Assembly (NCBI GenBank): GCA_024529925.1
Contig: JAFEUB010000314.1
Coordinates: 584,205 to 648,204, forward strand
Length of the DNA: 64,000 nucleotides
Direction: 5' to 3'
Source of the DNA: Ophthalmolycus amberensis
Lineage: Eukaryota; Chordata; Actinopteri; Perciformes; Zoarcidae
The first letter of the stretch is position 1. Every line of letters starts with the position of its first letter. Below the pieces are notes generated by a model. It made no database searches. It was not told the DNA's origin and worked only from the letters and a program-made list of their open reading frames with translations. Positions 21,401 to 34,200 of this stretch are shown here, piece after piece. The position numbers and the translations under genes were made by a program.

Positions 21401-23139
21401 AATGCAGCGGCGGCACCATTCACTCTCCCCGCCGACCACCGGCGTGGCAGCACTCATTTCAATTTTCACCTCGTTTCAGACTTATCACATTGACATCATT
21501 AAGGCTCCCTCTCAGCGGCGCACTCATTCGTTATCCTCTCCATTTTACACCTTTCTATCTCTCTCTCCCTCTGTTTGCGTGTGTGTCTCTCTCTCCCCTC
21601 TCTCTCCTTATCTGTCCCGGTCTTTGTCAGCGGATTTAAAAGGCTCTCTATTTGAGAGCGGTGAGTGTCTGGGCTTTGGTTTTCATCCCAGTGACAGAAA
21701 CCTGTTGGAGTCTCTCCTTATTCACAATGAAAGAGTTGGACTTTTTCTTTTTTTGTTGCCTTTTTTTTAAAATGGGATAGCAGGGAGCGGAGTTGGGCTT
21801 GTGAATCTGTAAAAATGTGACACACGACTCATTCTGTTTGCTCATTTCAAAAGTGATGATATTTTATTTTCTGGTTCAGTCTTGGAGGAATATTTTACGT
21901 CAACTTGAAGAGAACTCGGTGGAGGAGTTCAAATGCTTATTCTGAAGAGAATGAAGAGAGAATTTCATATCTGTAATAGGAAGCTGTTGCAATACTGTAC
22001 AAAATGAAAGAAATACTATATACATCAACAACTGTTACAATAGTGCTAAAGCTATAGAAGAAGATTAGTCAACAGAACATGTTTTGAGAAACTCCATTTG
22101 AAGACATTACTTGGCGTCCTGGACTTTGTGATAGGCATTTTTCAGACATGTTATTAACAGGTAACAACACGTTATTATTGATTTGGAATAATAATTAACC
22201 TTGTTCGTAATGGCCAGTTGATCCGTACTTCCTCCCCCACAGTTCGGCACACATGTGAACCGCTGATTAATTACACCATCATAGTGTGAAATACAGCTTC
22301 ACTGCTGATCTTTATCGGCCTATATTCAGTCAAAATATGCCATATGGAGGTCAGCATTAATGTTTTCTCGTCGCTGATCCCTGATAATGCTACATTGTGA
22401 ACAACGAATCTGTGTTGAAATAAGCAGGGGAGGAGCTAGTAGCGGTGGCAGCACTGGTGCTAACAGCTAACGTACAGAGGTTCCCTTCAGATACTGTATG
22501 ATGCGTTTTTATGATGCGTTTTATTGAGTGAAGGTAGACTATACCGTTATCATGATGTGTTCAAATGTAATACTGTAAAATGTAGTTTTTGGTGAAAGAC
22601 TTGAAAGAGGTAATTTCACAGCAATATAAAATCATTTTTAAAGTTTATTTATTAGTACAAATACAGTCATTTATTTCCTTATCATTTAAGTTTTTTTGTG
22701 CAAATAACCCCTATAAAGTAAAAAGATCACATATAGAACCTTTGACTGTTCACGCTATCTCCAGTCTGGTTGAAATTATTGTTTGGGACGGTTTTGGGAA
22801 AAAGCAACAGCAATAATCTTTGGTGGCAAAAAATTCAATTGGAGCGTCTGTAAAAGTTATATTTGCTCCTTTTCTTTGTCCAAAAACCGTGGCACAATCC
22901 GAACCATGAGTTTTGTGATCTCTTGCAGCCATACGAGCGATTAATCAATAATGAAAATAATTTGAGACGAGGACGGGAAGTCCTTTAAGTGCTCGCAAGA
23001 ATAGAAATTCTAATTTGCAGCATCACAACTCCAGGAACTGAACAGATACAAAGGCTCTTTGTGTTGAGATTGACTTGACAACACAGTGTACTCTCATGGT
23101 TGTGCTTTGGAATAGTATTGTAAAACTAAAGCCCAGTAG

Positions 23140-23141
<2 letters not shown>
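21401..23141. other. unique sequence, possible conserved block
   Basis: No gene. 22265-22400 (around CTGATTAATTACACC and GCCATATGGAGG) has the AT-rich, repeat-free look of a conserved non-coding element. 22430-22750 has words (GCTAACAGCTAACG, ACATATAGAACCTTT) common in decayed fish repeats. Confidence 0.3.

Positions 23142-23170
<29 letters not shown>
23142..23170. repeat. (AT)n microsatellite
   Basis: Uninterrupted 29-bp AT run, the longest TA repeat in the window. Confidence 0.96.
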
Positions 23171-23172
<2 letters not shown>

Positions 23173-23985
23173 AATGAATACATTTACATATCCCGGTTTG
23201 GCAAAATCTGGCTTCAGGTGAAGCAGTAAGCTGAAATAGAAAATGTTGATTAGTGTCTGCAATGCCATGTGACCGGCCCAGAGCTCCTCCTGCAGTACTC
23301 TACTGTACTCTGTGTTTATGCATACAGGCTCAGAGATATTTGTTTGCCCGACTACTTGCACCGGCTTATCTTCCAGCCGGCAGCGTCTTGTTATCTGCGA
23401 CTTGGAAATAAACACAATCATAATGTGTGGTACTTTGTTCGTTCTATCTCGGCGCCATGTTTTCTCAACATTGAATGGTTTTTTTTTGCCGCAGTGTTGA
23501 TACTCCACTTGGCTTATCTCATTGTGTCGTCCACATTAGAGGAGGGCCGCTCTCTCCTCGGCTTATCCGAGTGGTGTTTTCACAGACGGCGTTTGACACA
23601 AGAGGACCCTGTTGGGCGGCGGGGGGGTCAAGTAAAGGGAAAGTGGCAAAGGGGGAAGGTCAGGGAGAAAGGAAAGAATAGAGGAGGAGGAGGTGGAGGG
23701 AGGTTACGACCCCACTGAAAAGGATCCCGAAGTTAATATCCCTCGTCATCCCCTGCGCCTTAACCTGGGGCTAAACTAATATGGCCTCTCCTAATTAACA
23801 ACAGTGCCCCACATCTGCATAGTTAGTCAGGAATCTGCGCTGCCATCTTGGAACAATTTGAGGCCAAATAAAAAAGTGGCCATGGCCATTTTTGGGTCTC
23901 CAGTGTCCCGCTCGGCACACCGCAGGCTTTCACAAGGTGGGAGTCACAATGTGAGACTTTGCCCCAAGGGACGGAAAGTGAAAGC

Positions 23986-23989
<4 letters not shown>
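23171..23989. other. unique then GA-rich sequence
   Basis: No recognised gene. The open frame at 23269-23718 is 149 codons with a hydrophobic middle and a low-complexity Gly/Arg end, and was rejected as chance. Confidence 0.5.

Positions 23990-24019
<30 letters not shown>
23990..24019. repeat. (CA)15 microsatellite
   Basis: Uninterrupted 30-bp run. Confidence 0.96.
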
Positions 24020-24020
<1 letters not shown>

Positions 24021-24081
24021 ACCTCCCATCTATAAACAGAGGCACTGGCTAGGGTGCGGTCCTGCGGCCGGAGTCGGAATG

Positions 24082-24102
24082 GTGTGTGTGTGTGTGTGTG
24101 TG
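24082..24102. repeat. (GT)n microsatellite
   Basis: 21-bp run. Confidence 0.95.
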
Positions 24103-24348
24103 GAGGGGTAGAAGGCACAGGTTCGAGGCTGGCCAGCGCCGCGGTGAGACTTACGAGCTTTGGCGTCATACACCGAGTGTGTCACACACACCTCCCCGCC
24201 ACGAGAGCCCGTAAAGACGTTTTTGAAATCCAACAGCCCTCCTCAACAGGAAACTGAGGTTTGCTGATGGAATTATTTTTTTACATTTCTTTTTATGAAT
24301 ATCAAAACCAGCACGTCCTTATTAGCATCCAGTGTGCGTATGCATATT

Positions 24349-24374
24349 TGTGTGTGTGTGTGTGTGTGTGTGTG
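24349..24374. repeat. (TG)13 microsatellite
   Basis: 26-bp run. Confidence 0.95.
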
Positions 24375-24593
24375 CATCCGTCTGTCTGTCCAGCGTGCAT
24401 GTGTTCACCACTCTCAACTGCTGTATTTTGATTGTGAGTGTGTGCATGTGTGGCGATGGGTGTGATGCTGTGATAAAAGTCCAAATAAGGGTGCCACATG
24501 GGATCGTTTATCTCGCGACAGACCACTTCTGTCTAATTAGCGTGAAACACGGTCGAGAAATATAGACAACTGTAATTAAAGTATGGGATCAAG

Positions 24594-24594
<1 letters not shown>

Positions 24595-24639
<45 letters not shown>
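24595..24639. repeat. (TG)22 microsatellite
   Basis: 45-bp uninterrupted run. Confidence 0.97.
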
Positions 24640-24642
<3 letters not shown>

Positions 24643-27540
24643 ATATATGGCGTCGTGCTCACAATATGCGCTGTGTCTGAATCCCTGAGGTGTTTTCAGG
24701 TAAAGCTATCACTGCTGTTGGAGTTAATTTGCTGCATATGTTCAACAGTTTCATTCGCACCCCACATCTCCTCTGTTTGCATTAAACTGATTAAAGGTTT
24801 CCTGTTGTTGTGTAAGCCCTAAACCCCCATTGATTTTAGGATGCGTTCCCAGCAAACGTGTCTGCGGCAGTTCATTTGGAGGCTTCACATGCTTCGTACG
24901 TCCGTCCAGGTGAGAACGAGGCGTTCACATCTACAGAGATGCCTCTAAATGCAGCTCTGTCTGTCCTCTTCCCAGACAACTGCAGCCCGTTGTGGCAGGA
25001 GTTAGAACATAATCTGAACAGGAAATTGCTCCGGAACGCAAGGGTTTATGGGTATATGGAGACAGATTATAACGTCTTAAAGCCAAGTCACTGATGCTTG
25101 GAAAGCATAACCGAAAAAAAATATCCAAGGGCAGATTGCAGTCTGGCCTGATGCTCGGATTCTATTTTTGTATGTCATTTTAACTGGTTTGTACAGCAGA
25201 GAAGTTTAATTATAAGAGCTCAAACCCATTATGCTAAGAGGAAGTTTAAAGGACTAGAATCAGATTAGTTTTTTGTCCCCTTAGGACTAAATATACAACT
25301 TAATGAGAAGTTACCAAAAGTCTAATAAACAGGAGTTTAGCCCATGTTGTTGTTGATTGTCTTTGAACCTTGTTTCACCTGTAATTAGGCTGTTGGTACC
25401 AAAATAAAGCACATAAAAACCTCCAAGATGGTTTCAACCCAAGGAAAGAAAACTATAATATGTGCTTTTAAGAAACCAACCCACTGCGTCATGTTGTTTT
25501 CTACGAGTTGTCCACATATCTCTACTTTCTTATGGTCAGCAAGACATTAAGTATAACCCTGCCAGTTCTCCACACATGAAATAATGCAGATGTAGCCTAG
25601 TCCATCGATGCTAGACAAGGAAAAGGAAAAACCATCTGCATCAGCAGGAAAGTAAACAGCAGAAACGAATAAAGACCAAAAGGCAGCGGAATTCATGAAA
25701 GCCAGCAGCATCTACATGGGCCGCCGTTGCCAAAATAACATTTTGTCGATTGGTTAGGGAGGATGCTCTCCGGCCAATAACATTAGCATGAAAACAAAAT
25801 GAACAATAAATTGATAAGAGGTCCTGCACTAAGGAGGACAGCAGGAGCTCGTCCTCCACCACTTCCTTGCTTGCCCTGCAGCTGTTGAAGCATCTAAATC
25901 AGAATATTAATTGTTTTTTTCCCGAAGAAGAAAATCTATTTTATAAATAATACTCAGATTTGGTAATGGTTTATCTCAACCAATTACGTCTGTTTGTATT
26001 TTCTTCTTCCCCGTAACTCTCAATAACAGAGGAGCCCCCCCCCTGAGAAGCACAAAGCTCCATGCATCGGTCTTTCAGAGTCCGACTCGGTTCTCTCAGT
26101 TCTCCTCTCCCTTGTTGTGACATTTCTTCTTTACCTCGTCTCTACCATTCTTGCTGTGTCGCACATCGAGGTTTCGGGAAAACAATTTGCCTCGGCATAG
26201 AATGTGATAAATGAGAGCCATATGTCTTTCGCGAGAACAGATTGAGCCCTGTGTGTGTTGACAGTACATTTTGTCCCTGTGGGGCTTCCATCGAAGCCTT
26301 GACATTTTCAGACAATATTGCGGTGTTGAGCCACAGTTAGGATTTCATAAGTCAAGCTAACACCAGAGACGTGTGTGTGTGTGTGTGTGTGTCTACCAAC
26401 ATCACGATCGTCTCTCTCTCCCTGTCGCCGTGTTTCAGTGTCTATGTCACCACACTTATTACTTTCTGCAGCGTGTGTGTACACGTTTGTGTGTACGTTT
26501 GCATGCATCTGTCTCAGAACATACTCTGAGCCGCTGACTACGTGTTCCTTTGAATCCCTCTCCCCGTCACTCTGTTGGCCCTTTGTTTCATAAGCCTGTC
26601 TGTTTGTTGTCTGGGGTAGGATGACACATTATTTCTCTGTATTTCTCCATCTATCTTTCCCCCCACTTTTGTCTTTTATCCAGGTGTTTTTCTTGTTTTT
26701 GCCCAGGTATCCGTGCCATTAGGGTGCACAGTCTCCAAGGCGTTGATATCTGCCGCATGATATCCGCACTAATGCGGTGCTTTCGTACCGTCCCTATGAG
26801 CAATTCTCTTGTAAAAACAGGCTTTCCTCTCTTTTCCGCTGTCAGAAGTCACAAGGAATGGCCTCATAGGAGGCTGGGAGAAGCTTCAGTTTTATATTTC
26901 AAGATACTTTTCTGCCTCTACTATACAGCATTGAAGACAGAATGGTCTGAAGTACTAGTTCATTATAGATGCAGGAGAAATGCTTGCGGGAGGATTTCTA
27001 CAGTAGCTACTGCTGTGTATACTACTTTTTCTTTTTAATGCCCCTTTAGCTATATGTTGTGGTTTTTACATGATGAGCCTGAATGATGCTGGTTTTTTTT
27101 AAGGCTACATTCGATATCAGAATTTTAAATATCTGATAAAGATATATTTGTTTATGTTTTATATAAACACAGCATAAAAAACTTTAATTATTGCCCTTAT
27201 GATAGATAACGTAATTTTACATACTTTCCAAATGATCCCTTTCAGTTATTTCCAAACTTAGCACAGCTAACGTTGACTTAGCTTGTGCTAGCTTACTTTA
27301 GCTAACCTACGTCACTGCTCTTTGCTCACGGCAGAGTGGGCGTTGCCATTTGAAAGCCCGGGAAAAAAACCTTTAAATATACACAGCCTGACAATGAAAT
27401 GCACCTAAAATATCACAATACAAGCAGAAATATATCAAAAGTACCATGAAAAACTTGCCTGAAATACGCCCGGTTACCAATTAATATGTATGTTTCTCCT
27501 CGAGGCCGGCTTGAATTCCGCTTACAAAGAAATGTGTGAA
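24640..27540. other. unique sequence, largely without features
   Basis: About 2.9 kb with one microsatellite (TG, 26371-26392). It contains an exon-like 70-bp block at 24840-24909 (see findings) and opposed ATTGG/CCAAT motifs at 25749-25753 and 25774-25778. GCTAACG/TAGCTT words at 27255-27310 may be old repeat. No gene is recognised. Confidence 0.5.
26371..26392. repeat. (GT)11 microsatellite
   Basis: 22-bp run. Confidence 0.95.
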
Positions 27541-27760
27541 GAGTGCTGCAACTAACCATTATTTGAATTATTTATTAATCTTCCCATGTTTTATTTTTTC
27601 AATAATTATTTCATTGTTTGGTCTATAAAATATCAGAAGTTAGTGAGTGTTCCCACAGCCCATGGTGACGCTTTGTTCTGTCCAACCAACAGTACAAAAC
27701 ACAAAGAGTTTCACTTCATTATACACTGAAGTATTTATATCAGATCGTTTGTTAGAACAC
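27541..27760 (+). mobile_element. decayed fish repeat, CTGCAACTAAC end first (copy 1)
   Basis: It begins GTGCTGCAACTAACCATTAT and continues with TTGTTTGGTCTATAAAATATC (near 27615), GGTGACGCTTTGTTCTGTCC and CCAACAGTACAAAACAC (near 27685-27705). This word order is the reverse orientation of the element at 43.3 kb, so the window holds two copies of one family. It is non-coding with a truncated or decayed 3' end. I know the family as a very common short repeat of fish genomes but not its formal name. Confidence 0.7.
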
Positions 27761-28455
27761 AAGCGAGTCCTACCGTCTTGAAGAATATTATGTTTTGGAG
27801 AGGTGTTGCTCATTTTGGAGGCTGCATTTTGATCATATTGTATTATACTGAGCTTTGTTTCTAATCATATAATTCATTGGCTGGACAAAATATTAGTAGC
27901 ACTACTGCTGTTTCCCTTTCTTAATATAAATGTCATTCTATGGCCTATATGCTGCCATGTAATATTACACATTACATCATGTTAGAGCACATAACACCGT
28001 GCAAAGCATTCAGGGATGTGACAGTGTTTGTTCGCTCTGGCGCTGAGCAAAAGGGAAGATGCAATTCTGCACTTTATCCCCCTTTCAATATATAATGCTC
28101 ACTCTGGGAATTCTTTGAGCCACAGCCACAATCATGGCCGCCCTCTGTCCTCTCTCGCCTCTCTTTGTTTCTCTTCCTCTCTAACCATCACACCACACAC
28201 TGCTTGCTTCCTTCCTCCTCGTACACACTCTTCTGTGTGTGTGTGTATGTGTGCTGCACATTTATCTGCATTGCATGTGCCTCCTGTGTGTTCCTCAGCT
28301 TTTATGCATATATATTTATATCTGATTTCTACGGTTGCCGTGACAGCTTAGGTGTGTTTGAAAGTGTTTGTTTCACTGTATGAATCTGGACAGCGTGTCT
28401 CGACGCTGTAAATCTCATGCATCTGGTTTTCTTTATGCACATGATTTCTAGGCCA
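27761..28455. other. unique sequence
   Basis: No gene. A TG patch lies at 28233-28246. Confidence 0.6.
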
Positions 28456-28480
28456 GTGTGTGTGTGTGTGTGTGTGTGTG
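28456..28480. repeat. (GT)12 microsatellite
   Basis: 25-bp run. Similar TG runs follow at 28595-28612 and, imperfect, at 28746-28800. Confidence 0.95.
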
Positions 28481-28745
28481 CATGATCTTGCATGTGAGTG
28501 GGTTTCTTGTGAATATGGATATATCTGCTGTAAATCCGATGCATGTCCTTTATGTCTGTTATTCATTTCTGATTCCTCCACTTACCCTTTATAGCGCGTG
28601 TGTGTGTGTGTGCGTCCACATATATGTCACAAATCTGCTCTCTATTGTAAATCTCTTGCATGACATTCATGTTAAATGTAGAGTACAGTACGTCAGACTC
28701 TTCTGCTTGTCTCGCTATAGGTTTTGTACTCACAGTATGAGTTTG

Positions 28746-28748
28746 CGT

Positions 28749-28783
<35 letters not shown>

Positions 28784-28800
28784 CGCGTGTGTGCGTGCGC
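28746..28800. repeat. imperfect (GT)/(GC) tract
   Basis: GT array carrying CG-containing units (GCGTGTGCGT, GCGCGTGTGTGC), an alternating purine-pyrimidine tract of Z-DNA type. Confidence 0.9.
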
Positions 28801-29039
28801 GCATTAATATGCAAGGGAAACAGCTGGCATGGCTAATGGCTGTCCCTCCCAGATCCCGTTCTCTCCTCCACACTCTGCTCATTCAACTGAAAACGGCTTC
28901 TTTTCCTTCTTCTTCTTCTGCTCTTCTCTCCTCCTTGAGGCTTCAAACAGAACCAGGTGCGTGTGTATGTGTTGGAGAGGGGTTGATACAGAGGCATAAA
29001 CATAGGGGGCGCAAATGCTAAAAATATGAGAAGGTTGAA

Positions 29040-29285
29040 AATAGGTGAACGTGGGATTAGCGTGGAATTATTTACAGTAATGATGAAAGAGCGGAGATTG
29101 CATTAGTCTATGGAGCCGCAATGTAATCACCATGCAAATTTAAATTAACGCTAACAGCACGGTCTTGATGTCCAGAGAGAATGAAAGAAGAGTGGAGGAG
29201 TAAGAGGAAGAGAGAGCTTCAGCATAAGCGAGTTCAATTAGCAGAATTTAGCCTATTAATTAGCGCTATTAGCAACACCACGCTG
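29040..29285. promoter_or_regulatory. candidate developmental enhancer / conserved non-coding element
   Basis: Repeat-free AT-rich block. It contains an octamer ATGCAAAT (29132-29139) joined to TTAAATTAACG, a CAATTAGC site near 29236, and TAATTAGCGCTATTAGC (29257-29273) with a palindromic TAGCGCTA core. TAAT and octamer words are homeodomain and POU binding cores. The function is inferred from motif density alone. Confidence 0.35.
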
Positions 29286-29863
29286 GGGTGTTACTTAGCG
29301 TGTGTCTGCGCGCGTGCGCCTGTTTGAGGTTTGACATGAAAGTGACTTTTTAAGAGCCATAAACAAGAAGCTTTGAAATGCCAGACGCACAAATACACAC
29401 ACGCTCACGGACACACACCAATGCAGGTTCTGGAGATGTGCTTTGCAATTAGCATTTTTGAGTGCATGCCTGGCTCCTAGTTGTGCACATCCAGTTCCAC
29501 ACACGCACAGAGCAGTTGCAGTGTGTGCAGCGGTGCAGGCCGCTTTATCCCTGTGTGTGTGTGTGAGTGAGTGTCTGTGTGTGCGCGCACGTGTGCCAGG
29601 CTGTCGTGAAGTGGGCGCAGTTCGGCGTCCTGGCTTGCGTGCCTTCTCTTCATAAAAATGCCACTCAACTCCTCTGCTGAGGAATCAGTAGCAGCTGGCG
29701 GCATTTTCTCTCTTTCTCCTTTTCTTTTCTCTCCTTTTGAGGCCACTCTAGTTGCCTCCTTCACGAGCCTCTTCCTCTATTTTTAGTTCATTTGTGCAAT
29801 TCTCGGTTTACATCCTCACTGTCTGCGTGCCTTGTGCTCCTTCCCTGACTTTTCAGTTTTTTT
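29286..29863. other. unique sequence with TG/CA words
   Basis: No gene. TG words near 29552-29585. CT-rich near 29705-29745. Confidence 0.6.
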
Positions 29864-29880
29864 GGGGGGGGGGGGGGGGG
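29864..29880. repeat. G17 homopolymer
   Basis: Seventeen consecutive G after a T run. Confidence 0.96.
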
Positions 29881-30258
29881 TTGCCTGGTTCGAAAAACTC
29901 GAGTTCCAAGGCCGACTGCGTCACTTTTCAGCAACCCCAAAACGCATGAATCATTTTTATTCAGACAGGCCTCTGAATGACGCCGCTGGGGGCTCCAGGG
30001 GCCAACTGTGTGTTTGAGTTCTGTGCATTGATCGATGGTGAGAAACTGGCTTGTTTTCTTTTTTCTTAACCGATGCACTTGAACTGTTTTCAAGTTCAGA
30101 TGAGAATAATTTGCAAGTGTGAAGTCACTAGCAAGCTGGTGCACATGCAAGCTCATCTCCCTATGTTGTAGTGGAAGGAATGGTGAGAACGATGAAGGCC
30201 TAACAAAGGAAACCTCAGACCACCCTCCTCTCTCCCTCCACGGAGTGGGAAGCTCATC

Positions 30259-30273
30259 AGTGCCCTCTGCTGG
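30259..30273 (-). promoter_or_regulatory. CTCF-type binding motif
   Basis: On the minus strand the 15-mer is CCAGCAGAGGGCACT. It fits the CTCF core consensus CCASYAGRKGGCRSY at every position. It lies in unique sequence, not in an array. The orientation is minus. A match this exact is uncommon in 64 kb, but occupancy cannot be judged from sequence. Confidence 0.55.
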
Positions 30274-30571
30274 CAGGACGTGCCACTTCAGCAGGCCACT
30301 TGTTGCCTCCCGTCCACTCAAATGCTTTAATTGTGTCCTTATTTATATATTTCACCATTGATTTCTCTGTCGAGGCTGACATGGCTCTAATCAACAGCGA
30401 CTGGCTGTCACGGTGTGATGGATGGAACAAAGCCAGCAAGCAAACACAATGCAAGACACGCTTGTGTGTGTCTGTGTGAGTCACTGTGTGTGTGTGTCTG
30501 TTTGTTTGTGTGTGTTTGCACTTGCATCTCTAACAAAGTGTGTCGGCGTACAGATTTGCCACATCGTCTGA

Positions 30572-30573
<2 letters not shown>

Positions 30574-30664
<91 letters not shown>
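30574..30664. repeat. (GT)45 microsatellite
   Basis: 91-bp uninterrupted run, one of three very long TG arrays in the window. Confidence 0.98.
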
Positions 30665-30667
<3 letters not shown>

Positions 30668-30830
30668 ACATGCTCATGAGCATGTGGTAGCTGCTGAAGA
30701 AAAATGGCAAGAAGCAGGACAATGTGTCATAATTACGATCAGGGTGTCACCGTGAAACCAGCGCTCGAGCCAGATGAGGTGGTGTTTACCGATATGAACA
30801 GACAAATAGAACACCATATTGGTGTCATCT

Positions 30831-30868
30831 CCCCCCCCCCCCCCCCCCCCCCCATCCTCCTCCTCCTC
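30831..30868. repeat. C23 plus (TCC)n
   Basis: Twenty-three C (30831-30853) followed by tandem TCC. Confidence 0.96.
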
Positions 30869-30999
30869 CCAAGTCTTTCTCCCCATCCCTTGTGGCCATG
30901 CCTCCCATGTCTGTCACTTCCTGTGTGTATTTATGCGTGTGTGCCAGTACGGTAAATGTATGCAGTGTCTGCCCCACTTCTTCCCCTCGCTTCAGATAT

Positions 31000-31200
31000 G
31001 ATAGAGGGGAGAAAGAGAGAGGGAGGGGGGGGGAGCGAATGAGAAACAGTCCCGCAATAGATCCAGGCCTGGAAAGAAGGTCAGTGTATTACTTATCAAA
31101 GAGGGAAGAGAGAGGGAACATAAGAACCATAAATACAGGACAAAGTAATAAGAGGGCAGAGGTTGGGGAGAAGCAGAGGGTAAAGCCATTAGATGATATA
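31000..31200. other. polypurine stretch (+ strand)
   Basis: GA/GGA-rich, with an 8-G run near 31026. No gene. Confidence 0.75.
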
Positions 31201-34200
31201 ACGTGGCAGAAACTTTAAGAAAGTGAAGGCCAAATTCAAATATATGTATGAATGTACAGGACACAAATGAACCCGCTTGTCAGCTTGAATCCACTTCATT
31301 TAATCTTCTGTAACAAAAATCTAAAAATGGTGTTCTTTGCTAATGTCCACCACCTGTAGCAACAACCTCGAAGGGATATGAACATCAAAAGATCTGAAAT
31401 TGAGTCTGAATTTGACACATTTGAATAATAAACCACTTATTTTAGTTGTGTTGCACTAGCTCCATGCCCCAAACACTGTACATCTAGAACTATTACGCTG
31501 ATCTGCTCCACTCTTGATCACACAGTGCTGTTTCATTCCTGAACAAGCAACCTTTTGGCGAGTCGTGACGTCTGGAAATTACTCTGCCGCTCACGATTCA
31601 AGTCAATTAACGTTAGCCTGTTCATCAACCGCAACCGCAATCTTTCTCTAATCTCCTCTCGGTGCCATTTTTAAATTTGACTGAAGGTTGCCGTTGAATG
31701 TAAAGAAGAAAACAACTTTGTCATCGAACGTAGCACAGATTTTGCAGCATGGCCCTGTATTGTCATTCTTTTCTGGCACTAGGGTTATTTGGCCGTTCCT
31801 CAAGTTACTTACAGAATAATGACGTGTGAACATGTGAAAATGATGGTCAGCACCAGCTACAAATACAAACCCTATTACCCCAATGTTATGTGCAGTTTGC
31901 TTTCCTGATAAATAAGTAGCAATAAAATATCAAGTATCCCATTGTTCTCTTGAATCTATACATATTCCATAGCACCAGGTATCTGAGCTCTGCCCTGTAG
32001 AAAGGTGAGGTACGACGGCGTAGACTTAAGTAAAGATGTAATGGTGAGGGGAAAGAGGAGATCGAGGCAGTGAAAGAGAAACCTGACAAGAAGGAGATAG
32101 GAGTCTCTGGAGACGGATGGAACGGCTCAGAAAGACAAACAGAAGAGATTCAATTTCAAACATTACAATGCAATCAACATTATCCGTCCCAAGGCAGCTC
32201 TAACTGCAGGTATGCATTAAAAACGCATAAAAACATCCCAAAGATCATAATATACGCTCCAAAGGTCAGGCTCGGTTCTAGTGTGCTACATCATCACTAT
32301 ATCACGTCAAGAAAGAAAACGTACGAGCACATAAATGGTGAGGGAGGATTGCACTGACGATGAAAGAAAAGACAAAAAGGAGTGCGTGGTGACTGTGGAA
32401 GAGAGTTTTCCAAATGGGAAGATTGACTAAAGGGAGAAAAAGACAAGTGCTTAGCAAAAGGAGTCAGCAAAATGCTTGTTTAAAGAGGATGGAGTGATAA
32501 AAAGCAAAGAATCTGATAAAAGGAGAGAAATATGCTTTAGCTGGAGCCTGTACGAGTGAGAAATTATCTAAAATGATATAAAAGAGCTTTATGCACGCTC
32601 GCATAAAGGAAAGAACGCGCTTAATGTGCGCTATGCACTTTCCTTCCTTCAATCAACCCGGGAAAAAAAAACATTTCCTTCAACGGCCTCCTCTGTCGTT
32701 TCACTTTCAAGCTGCAAATATCATAAAAGGTGTGTGTTAAATATTATCATGTGTCAGGATATGTGTGTGTGTGTGAGAGAGAGTGCATGTTGAGTGTGTG
32801 CAGTAAGTGAAGTTTGCTATAAGCACTCCGTCGTCCATGACAGTGGAGTGGTGTAATGTGTTGCAATCTATATCCAATATCCAATATCACCCTAATTCCA
32901 CTATTCAGCTAAAACGGCTTCCAGCTAGCAGCAGCTAATGCCAGACACACTCGCTCCCACGCACAGCAAAGGCCGCACTGAGAGGGTTCTTATTTTTGGA
33001 TGAAAATGGTCGGATTCCACATGTTTCTGTTGAACCAAAGTCAACACCCGTTCGAATTTACTAGCGAGGAGCGTCGTCACCCTTAACCTGCACACTCAAC
33101 CCTAAAAAGAGACATTTTTCTCATAAAGAGCCGGGTAAACGACTCGCAGGAGACCACTTCTTTAAGGGTTATCTATTCCCAAGGCATTTTTTGGCATCAC
33201 GAGATAGTAAAAAAAAAAAACCCCAGTCCACTCACATTTACGCAAACGTGCACCGACGCGGCACATTAAACCAAATTTATGACGGTGCGATTTATGCCCC
33301 ATGCGCAGCCCCACACACAGCTCCACGCAGGGTCATATCCGTCTCGTACTTCATCTCGTTGCGTGCACTTCACAGTCTGCGGCATCAAAATTGTAGCCAT
33401 AAAGCGAATCTCTCTCTGATGTCATCGTGCGTATAGTCGTAAATATGGTCGACTGTGGCCGCACAGGCTGAACTCGGCGCAAAGACATGTTTGCAGAGGG
33501 AATATGAGGCCGCACGCCTTCTGTGGCGGTGAGGCCGATCGTCACCATCTTTCACATCATAAGTGATCAACGCTTTGGGTCTTCACAACCTATACGGGAG
33601 GCTTAAGAGGTTCCAACAAGGTTCAGAGTCGCAGTGAGAGCTCACCTCCTCCCGTTTATTAGAATCAAACCGCCGCTCCAGCACAAAGCGCGGCAGGAGA
33701 CCGGTAGTTACAAACACTTCATGCAGGTCCGTCTTCTTCAAAGGATTGGCTGCAGTGGCCGGCTGCAATCAACCGCACATGAGAAAAACATTTGGTTCTG
33801 ATTGCCTACTGTGGATCTGATCTGATCGTTATTATGAAGCGCTCATGTACATATTTTGTCGGACTTGGATTGAAGAAAAGATATTGGCTCTTCTCATTTA
33901 GAAAAAAAAACAAATATTGCATTTCTGATTCATGCAGTGATGTAGTGGAAAAGTCTGGGCATCACAAGAGTAACACCAACCAATGTAAACACAATTCAAT
34001 TTGCTCTCCCCTCCCCTCACAGCCTATCTTCATATAGCTTGCATCTGCTTGATGATACTGGCTATGATGCAGACGGCGAATCTGTCTCATAAATATTGAT
34101 GTCAGCCTCTGAAGGTAAACTCTATTCTGCAAATAAGAAGGTGTATACTGAGATTAGGTGGTTTTCATTTTGATGCGTACAACATGTATCAAAAGCTGAA

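Noticed and set aside
23269..23718. 149-codon frame with a hydrophobic segment
   Set aside because: The hydrophobic part comes from T-rich sequence and the end is Gly/Arg low-complexity. No splice or promoter context.
24118..24130. GGTTCGAGGCT, a tRNA B-box-like word
   Set aside because: No A-box at the right distance (a TG array is there) and no cloverleaf.
29788..30321. 177-codon minus-strand open frame
   Set aside because: It reads a G17 run as poly-Pro and overlaps the CTCF motif. A frame this long is expected about once or twice by chance in 128,000 frame-codons, and no domain is seen.
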